Source: JADJNW01 sp964526645 (GTDB lineage Bacteria; Bacteroidota; Bacteroidia; Chitinophagales; Saprospiraceae). From it: DNA of 64,000 nucleotides. The notes under the pieces were generated by a model, which saw only the letters and a program-made list of their open reading frames with translations, did not search any database and had not been told where the DNA came from. Position numbers and translations under genes: made by a program. Location: the NCBI GenBank assembly GCA_964526645.1, contig CAZGJN010000004.1, positions 124,001-188,000 of the forward strand, in the 5' to 3' direction. Of the stretch, positions 63,579 to 64,000 are shown in pieces. Within the stretch, counting starts at the first letter, position 1. Every line of letters begins with the position of its first letter.

Positions 63579-63971
63579 ATGCAATTAAATTGGCAAAAAG
63601 TAAATAAAATTACTTCTCTTTATTTAGAAGCATTAAGCAAAGGGGACTATAATAATTTGATTCATTTATTTAGGGATGATGCCACGATTCTCTCCCCGCT
63701 ATATGGCAGGTGCAAAGCGCAGGATTTTTACAAGACTTTACTGTCAGATACGCAGCAATCGGTATTGACTCCTTTGGCGCTTTTCCTCAATGACAAAAGA
63801 AATGCCGCAGCCCTCCATTTCACTTACCGCTGGACGTTGGCTAATGGGCGTATCACTACTTTTGATTGTGTAGATATTTTTGAGTTTGATGAAAATCATA
63901 AAATTAGCTTGCTCAAAATTATTTATGATACTGCATCGGCGCGGCAACTCTTTGATGAATTAGAGCGGTAA
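63579..63971 (+). CDS. NTF2-like (SnoaL-type) small protein
   Basis: A 130-aa protein with the NTF2-like cone fold: helices at the start (ITSLYLEALSKGDYNNLIHLF), then DDATILSPLYGR and strands ending FDCVDIFEFDENHKISLL. The family includes isomerases, dehydratases and ligand-binding proteins; no active-site set identifies which. The ATG is 3 bases after the kinase stop, so the two are cotranscribed and probably coupled. It may bind the signal ligand or tune the kinase, which is inference from position. The 29 bases after it hold nothing recognisable. Confidence 0.82.
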   Translation: MQLNWQKVNKITSLYLEALSKGDYNNLIHLFRDDATILSPLYGRCKAQDFYKTLLSDTQQSVLTPLALFLNDKRNAAALHFTYRWTLANGRITTFDCVDIFEFDENHKISLLKIIYDTASARQLFDELER

Positions 63972-64000
63972 AGTTGTAATGTTTTCCAGCGATTCATAGT

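Overview
The window comes from a member of the Bacteroidota, most probably the Saprospiria (Lewinella/Haliscomenobacter type). The evidence is a complete gldKLMN cluster with a PorP/SprF protein, SusC/SusD-type outer-membrane proteins, a type B (CHU_C) type IX secretion signal, Bacteroidota-only families (DUF4293, BatE-like, DUF2452), and promoters that follow the phylum pattern (TTG, about 20 nt, TAnnTTTG). I see no insertion sequence, prophage or CRISPR array. Species-level placement is inference.

Layout. 1-8.3 kb: the end of an exbB/exbD-type proton-channel operon, a DUF4293 membrane protein, an FAD oxidoreductase, an OstA/LptA-like LPS-transport protein with a BatE-like TPR/SH3 protein, the rplU-rpmA operon with its own promoter and terminator, and a retropepsin/PDZ protease. 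8.4-30.3 kb: a co-directional locus of about 22 kb, susC1-susD-VCBS1-lipoprotein-VCBS2-CHU_C protein-susC2-VCBS3-manA. It looks like a polysaccharide-utilisation locus but encodes no recognisable glycan-degrading enzyme. It has three giant (about 1100 aa) FG-GAP/ASPIC lipoproteins and a second SusC with no SusD. 30.3-33.4 kb: an HtrA protease, a glucosaminidase-domain protein and an S24/LexA-like regulator. 33.36-33.70 kb: a gap holding what looks like a complete minus-strand non-coding RNA gene (promoter, about 310 nt, terminator). 34-43.7 kb: a hypothetical protein, a YyaL-type protein, PorP/SprF and gldKLMN. 43.8-48.1 kb: purA, fur and a Rel/SpoT homologue on the minus strand. 48.5-52.4 kb: tRNA-Leu(UAG), tig, clpP, clpX. 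52.6-64 kb: a DoxX-like protein, an HxlR regulator divergent from an F420-reductase-like oxidoreductase, a lipid A-type acyltransferase, a GH20 hexosaminidase, signal peptidase I, DUF1573, DUF2452, a multi-PAS histidine kinase and an NTF2-like protein.

How the parts fit. The SusC/D proteins, surface lipoproteins and T9SS genes describe an envelope built for TonB-driven uptake and surface display. The ExbD pair at the left edge could energise such uptake. tig-clpP-clpX form a protein folding and turnover block, and rel-fur-purA join stringent response, metal homeostasis and purine synthesis. The points most worth a second look are the SusC/VCBS locus (especially the cysteine clusters of SusC2), the predicted ncRNA, the HHH extension on ribosomal protein L27, the histidine-rich patch in trigger factor, and the hairpins placed between gld genes.
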